A stretch of 64,000 bases of DNA from Maritalea mobilis (GTDB taxonomy: Bacteria; Pseudomonadota; Alphaproteobacteria; Rhodobacterales; Rhodobacteraceae), in the NCBI RefSeq assembly GCF_019800885.1, contig NZ_JAHVKE010000002.1:186001-250000 (forward strand), given 5' to 3'. The notes under the pieces are model-generated. The model was given only the letters and a program-made list of their open reading frames with translations. It ran no database searches and was not told the origin of the DNA. Of this stretch, positions 58,741-64,000 are shown piece by piece. The position numbers and the translations under genes are program-made. Numbering within the stretch: position 1 is the first letter of the stretch; every line of letters starts with the position of its first letter.

Positions 58741-59924
58741 GCCATCTGCGCGCTTTCATATCGGCGTTCTTCGCGGTCGCTGCGGCCGTCACGGCCCAAC
58801 CTGCGCGCGCGCTGACGGCCGAGGAGGCATACGCCAACTTCGTTCTCAACGATACATCCGGGTACACGGTAACCGACCCGCTTGCGGGATATTTCGACGT
58901 GGATAGCCGGCGTGACGCACTTTCCAGAACGCGCGATCCCATGCTTCTGGACTGGATCGACCATCACCGGATGGGGGAGAGTTGCCAGGCGGCCTTGGCC
59001 CTGCCCGTGCTGGATCACACGATCATCCTTCCCGGTTTCTACGTCGACAACGCCTCGTGGCGGCGCATGGTCGAGGTGTTCCTGACATTCGAGGATACGA
59101 TGAGCGGGCTGGCCGCAGCCGAAGTGGTGATCGGCGACGGGTACCATGCGAATTGCATCGTTGACGTGCTGTTGAACTGGGCAAGAGCCGATGCCTTGCT
59201 GGATTTCGACTATTCGACCGAGGATAGACAGGCGTGGTATACCACTGAAAGCACAATGTTCAGCGCATCGCTCGCCCTGATGGCCGTGCGACCGGCGGTC
59301 GCCGAAAGCCGGGCTGACGACCTCCGCGAGGTGGATGCCTGGCTGTTGGAGTTAGCGCGGCGGCATTCCGGCATCTCCGGCCTTCCCGCCACGTCCTGTT
59401 GCAACAATCACCTGTACCGGCGGGCCGTCTACGCCATGTCGATCGGCATCATGACCGAAGATGAAGCGTTGTTCGGTTACGCGGTCCGGGCGTTTCTTGG
59501 CGCGCTTTGGCAGGCCGAGGATGACGGGCACCTGCCGTTCGAGATCATCCGGGGCCGCCGCGCGGTGCACTACCAGAATTTCGCGGTCATGTACCTCGTC
59601 ATGATCGCCGAGATGATGGAACGGCAGGGCATTGCAGCCTACGAGATCGAAGTCGATGGCGTGAGGTTGCAGCAGTTGATCGATGTGGCGCTCGATATGT
59701 TGCTCGACCCGGTGCTGGTGCAGCGATACGGGGTTTTCGACGAACAGATCCTCCCCCACGAAGGGGATGGACAGTTCCTTGTGTGGCTCGAACCTTACTT
59801 TGCCCGTACCGGCGATCCGCGTGCTGCGGCGCTGATGGATGGTCGCAGGCCGTTCTACAATCGAAGTTTGGGCGGTTATCTCAGCCTCTACTTCATGCCG
59901 CTCTCCGACGTGCCGCCAAGTTGA
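58737..59924 (+). CDS. algL: AlgL-like (PL5) alginate lyase homologue with altered active site
   Basis: A 395-residue secreted protein with a signal peptide (ends near PARA). The PL5 signature is visible: CCNNHLYRRAVYAMSIGI (N224, H225), then EDDGHLPFEIIRGRRAVHYQNFAVM and a C-terminal WLEPYFARTGDP. In Pseudomonas AlgL the catalytic set includes His202, Arg249 and Tyr256. Here His225 and Arg275 match, but Phe282 stands where Tyr256 is expected. Activity may be low or the role may be binding of the polymer. The gene overlaps the Alg44-like gene by 4 bases. Confidence 0.87.
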   Translation: MSHLRAFISAFFAVAAAVTAQPARALTAEEAYANFVLNDTSGYTVTDPLAGYFDVDSRRDALSRTRDPMLLDWIDHHRMGESCQAALALPVLDHTIILPGFYVDNASWRRMVEVFLTFEDTMSGLAAAEVVIGDGYHANCIVDVLLNWARADALLDFDYSTEDRQAWYTTESTMFSASLALMAVRPAVAESRADDLREVDAWLLELARRHSGISGLPATSCCNNHLYRRAVYAMSIGIMTEDEALFGYAVRAFLGALWQAEDDGHLPFEIIRGRRAVHYQNFAVMYLVMIAEMMERQGIAAYEIEVDGVRLQQLIDVALDMLLDPVLVQRYGVFDEQILPHEGDGQFLVWLEPYFARTGDPRAAALMDGRRPFYNRSLGGYLSLYFMPLSDVPPS

Positions 59925-60147
59925 AGGTCGCAACAGGCGGATCCGGCTGCAGGGCTGCGGCGATCCCGCCTTCGTTTGTGAGCCGCGACAAAAACGGGCG
60001 TTCTGCCAGCACAAGCGGCAATACGTCGATTTTCATGTCACACGATGCGAGCTTTCGTTGCCAGCGGGCACGCGCGTGCCACAGGTTCGGCACAAGAATT
60101 TCGCATTTCCAGAATATCACCCCTTTTGGCATTTCGGAGGGTGAAGA

Positions 60148-62511
<2,364 letters not shown>

Positions 62512-62691
62512 CCAGCAGCCGCTTTCGACTTCAGCGCAAGCACTCCAGATGGTCTCCTACAACGCGAAATAGCCCCCATAGTGTTGCCGGACCACACCTG
62601 TTGAGGGAATGCGCAGTTTAGCCCCAATATGTCGTGTTCTTATGAGCCTGATTTGGTATCGAGTGGGTACCTTTCAGGAGGATTGAGGCCG

Positions 62692-63600
62692 ATGCTGAAG
62701 CAACTGTTCGTTCCTGTATCTGCGCTGGTCGTTGCCGCTACATCTGCCACTGCGCAGGACTTCGGTAACGGAGTGGGTTATATTGGTGGTGGGCTGACTT
62801 ACGGAGAGGTTGTCGAGAACCGCTCTCCCGATAGCAATGTCTCCTACATGCCTTTCTACATCGAAGGGCAATACTCCTTCCCGGTTTACGATATGGGGTT
62901 CTTCGGGGCCGAAGGGTATTTCGGCTATGCTGACTGGGACGAAAGCCAAGCGGATTTCGACGAGGATAACCCGGAACGCGAGATGCGGGTTGCGCTGCAC
63001 TACTCTCATATCGTCACACCGGATCTTCGTGTCGGCGGGTTTGCCGCATATTCCCGGTCCGCGCTCGTGACCGACGATCTGCAACGGGAGCCTTATGAAA
63101 CCATCTACGGCGGCATCGAGGCTCAGTACTTCTTGGGTGATGATTTCATGGTGTTCGGCCAAGCCGGGCTTGGGGATACTTTTGAGTTCCCGCCCGATCA
63201 ATCAACCGGAGACCCTGAAGGGTTCCGTGACGCGCGGTTTGTTCGCGCTGGCGTGACATGGTTCCCGCTTGATAGTACGGTGATCACCTTTGAGTATGAA
63301 AGCGCTTCGGCCGACAGTTTCCTCAATGGTGGCGATGACTCGGGCAATTTCCACTCAATCGGTCTGTCTGGCGAGACTGTCCTGCCGACGGGAATTCCGC
63401 TTGAAGTCACCTATTTTGCCCGCAGGGATTTCTACGAAATCAGTGTTGGCGACGTGGATCTTTCTGACCTGACCTTTGGACTTGGCATTCGCTTCCTGTT
63501 TGGCGCCGAAACACCGCGCGACAGCTGGCAGAATGGCCGTTTGTTGACGGCGCCCAGACTGCCGGCACGTTCCGTTGATTGGCTTGAGGCCCTGGACTGA
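62692..63600 (+). CDS. predicted outer-membrane beta-barrel protein
   Basis: A 302-residue protein with a signal peptide (MLKQLFVPVSALVVAATSATAQ). The mature part has alternating polar and aromatic residues typical of a barrel: GYIGGGLTYGEVVENR, MPFYIEGQYSFPVYDMGFFGAEGYFGYADW, RVALHYSHIVTPDLRVGGFAAYS, and FVRAGVTWFPLDSTVITFEYESAS. The C-terminus, after LGIRFLFG, is extended by about 30 polar residues. It could form a pore for the polymer or simply be a structural barrel; it is far shorter than AlgE (about 490). AGGAGG lies 11 bases before the ATG. Confidence 0.7.
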   Translation: MLKQLFVPVSALVVAATSATAQDFGNGVGYIGGGLTYGEVVENRSPDSNVSYMPFYIEGQYSFPVYDMGFFGAEGYFGYADWDESQADFDEDNPEREMRVALHYSHIVTPDLRVGGFAAYSRSALVTDDLQREPYETIYGGIEAQYFLGDDFMVFGQAGLGDTFEFPPDQSTGDPEGFRDARFVRAGVTWFPLDSTVITFEYESASADSFLNGGDDSGNFHSIGLSGETVLPTGIPLEVTYFARRDFYEISVGDVDLSDLTFGLGIRFLFGAETPRDSWQNGRLLTAPRLPARSVDWLEALD

Positions 63601-63642
63601 TACCGGCCGCCACAATGGTTCGGAAGGACGAGGGTAAAAAAC

Positions 63643-63674
63643 AAAAGAACCCCCGCGTTTGCGGGGGTTCTTTT
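63643..63674. terminator. strong bidirectional intrinsic terminator
   Basis: Arms AAAAGAACCCCCGC and GCGGGGGTTCTTTT form a perfect 14-bp stem with loop GTTT, with T-runs on both strands. It separates the outer-membrane barrel gene from the convergent small secreted-protein gene. Confidence 0.9.
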
Positions 63675-63693
63675 TACTATTCTGCAAGTCTGC

Positions 63694-63945
63694 CTAGTAG
63701 GGGTCGGTAGGTACGACCTCTGCCACCGGCGCTTCGCCAAGAAGGCTGACGATGTAGTCCACACACACGTTGGCGGGATCTTCGTCCAGCAATACGGAAA
63801 GTTCCGCCTGCAATGCGGCACGATCCATCTCGTCATAGATTTCACAAAACTCGGAGCCGACTTCTTGGGATTCGCCAGGAATCGGTGAGCTGATCGCAGC
63901 GCCCAAGACAGCCAAAGCTGTAAGCGTAGAGATTTTGCGTCCCAT
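63694..63945 (-). CDS. small secreted acidic protein
   Basis: An 83-residue protein with a signal peptide (MGRKISTLTALAVLGAAISSPIPG) and a mature part of about 60 residues with two Cys (EFCEIYDEMD and VCVDYIVSLLG). It ends VPTDPY. It may form one disulfide. Function was not recognised. It lies at the window edge. Confidence 0.7.
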   Translation of the reverse strand: MGRKISTLTALAVLGAAISSPIPGESQEVGSEFCEIYDEMDRAALQAELSVLLDEDPANVCVDYIVSLLGEAPVAEVVPTDPY

Positions 63946-64000
63946 AATTCATCCCTGCGTCAAGCCGGATCGAAATGCTTACGATCCCATGAAAAAAATT

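Noticed and set aside
59893-60036. 47-residue minus-strand frame between the AlgL-like and RTX genes
   Set aside because: It overlaps the end of the lyase gene, has no ribosome site and no recognisable pattern.

Overview
The window looks like one contig segment from a marine alphaproteobacterium of the Rhodobacterales/Roseobacter type. The basis is high GC, the rimP-nusA-ylxR-infB order, class III alcohol dehydrogenase plus S-formylglutathione hydrolase, a permuted mix of housekeeping genes typical of that order, and protein sequences that read as that family. This assignment is inference from content, not from a search. No rRNA, convincing tRNA, CRISPR array, insertion sequence or phage module was seen.

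Region 1 (1-36.5 kb) is mostly chromosomal housekeeping. It begins on the minus strand with the translation/transcription operon rimP-nusA-ylxR-infB, preceded by a promoter and a strong intrinsic terminator that look like an attenuated leader. Formaldehyde oxidation follows (class III ADH at 4.6 kb, FghA at 10.1 kb), then small enzymes and transporters, a TetR/AEC divergent pair with a palindromic operator, ZapE, a HupE-type transporter pair, folC-accD, ilvD, dienoyl-CoA reductase, argG and ilvA. Next come an Hpt protein divergent from a receiver-PP2C phosphatase, a Nudix hydrolase and arabinose-5-phosphate isomerase. UDP-glucose dehydrogenase at 35-36 kb opens the surface-polysaccharide region.

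Region 2 (37.5-53.8 kb) is a Wzx/Wzy-type exopolysaccharide locus: an ExoY-like priming transferase, three family-4-like glycosyltransferases, a Tat-exported beta-helix protein, a flippase, a polymerase, an ExoP/GumC-like chain-length protein and an ExoF-like export protein. Three PAPS-type sulfotransferases are spread through it, so the product is probably a sulfated polysaccharide. The cytoplasmic ATPase domain of the ExoP-like protein has a damaged Walker A motif.

Region 3 (54.5-63.6 kb) starts with galU and continues with a tightly overlapping set: an Alg8-like processive glycosyltransferase, an Alg44-like membrane protein and an AlgL-like (PL5) lyase homologue. A beta-helix/RTX calcium-binding secreted protein and a small predicted outer-membrane barrel follow. 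This is a stripped-down alginate-type synthase system that lacks AlgD/K/E/G/X/I/J/F here. Three of its parts depart from the Pseudomonas model: there is no clear PilZ c-di-GMP motif, the lyase has Phe at the catalytic Tyr position, and the beta-helix protein has no DPHE epimerase motif. It is the best candidate in the window for an undescribed system: synthase-dependent secretion of a polyuronate, possibly fed by UDP-glucuronate from GalU and Ugd rather than by GDP-mannuronate.
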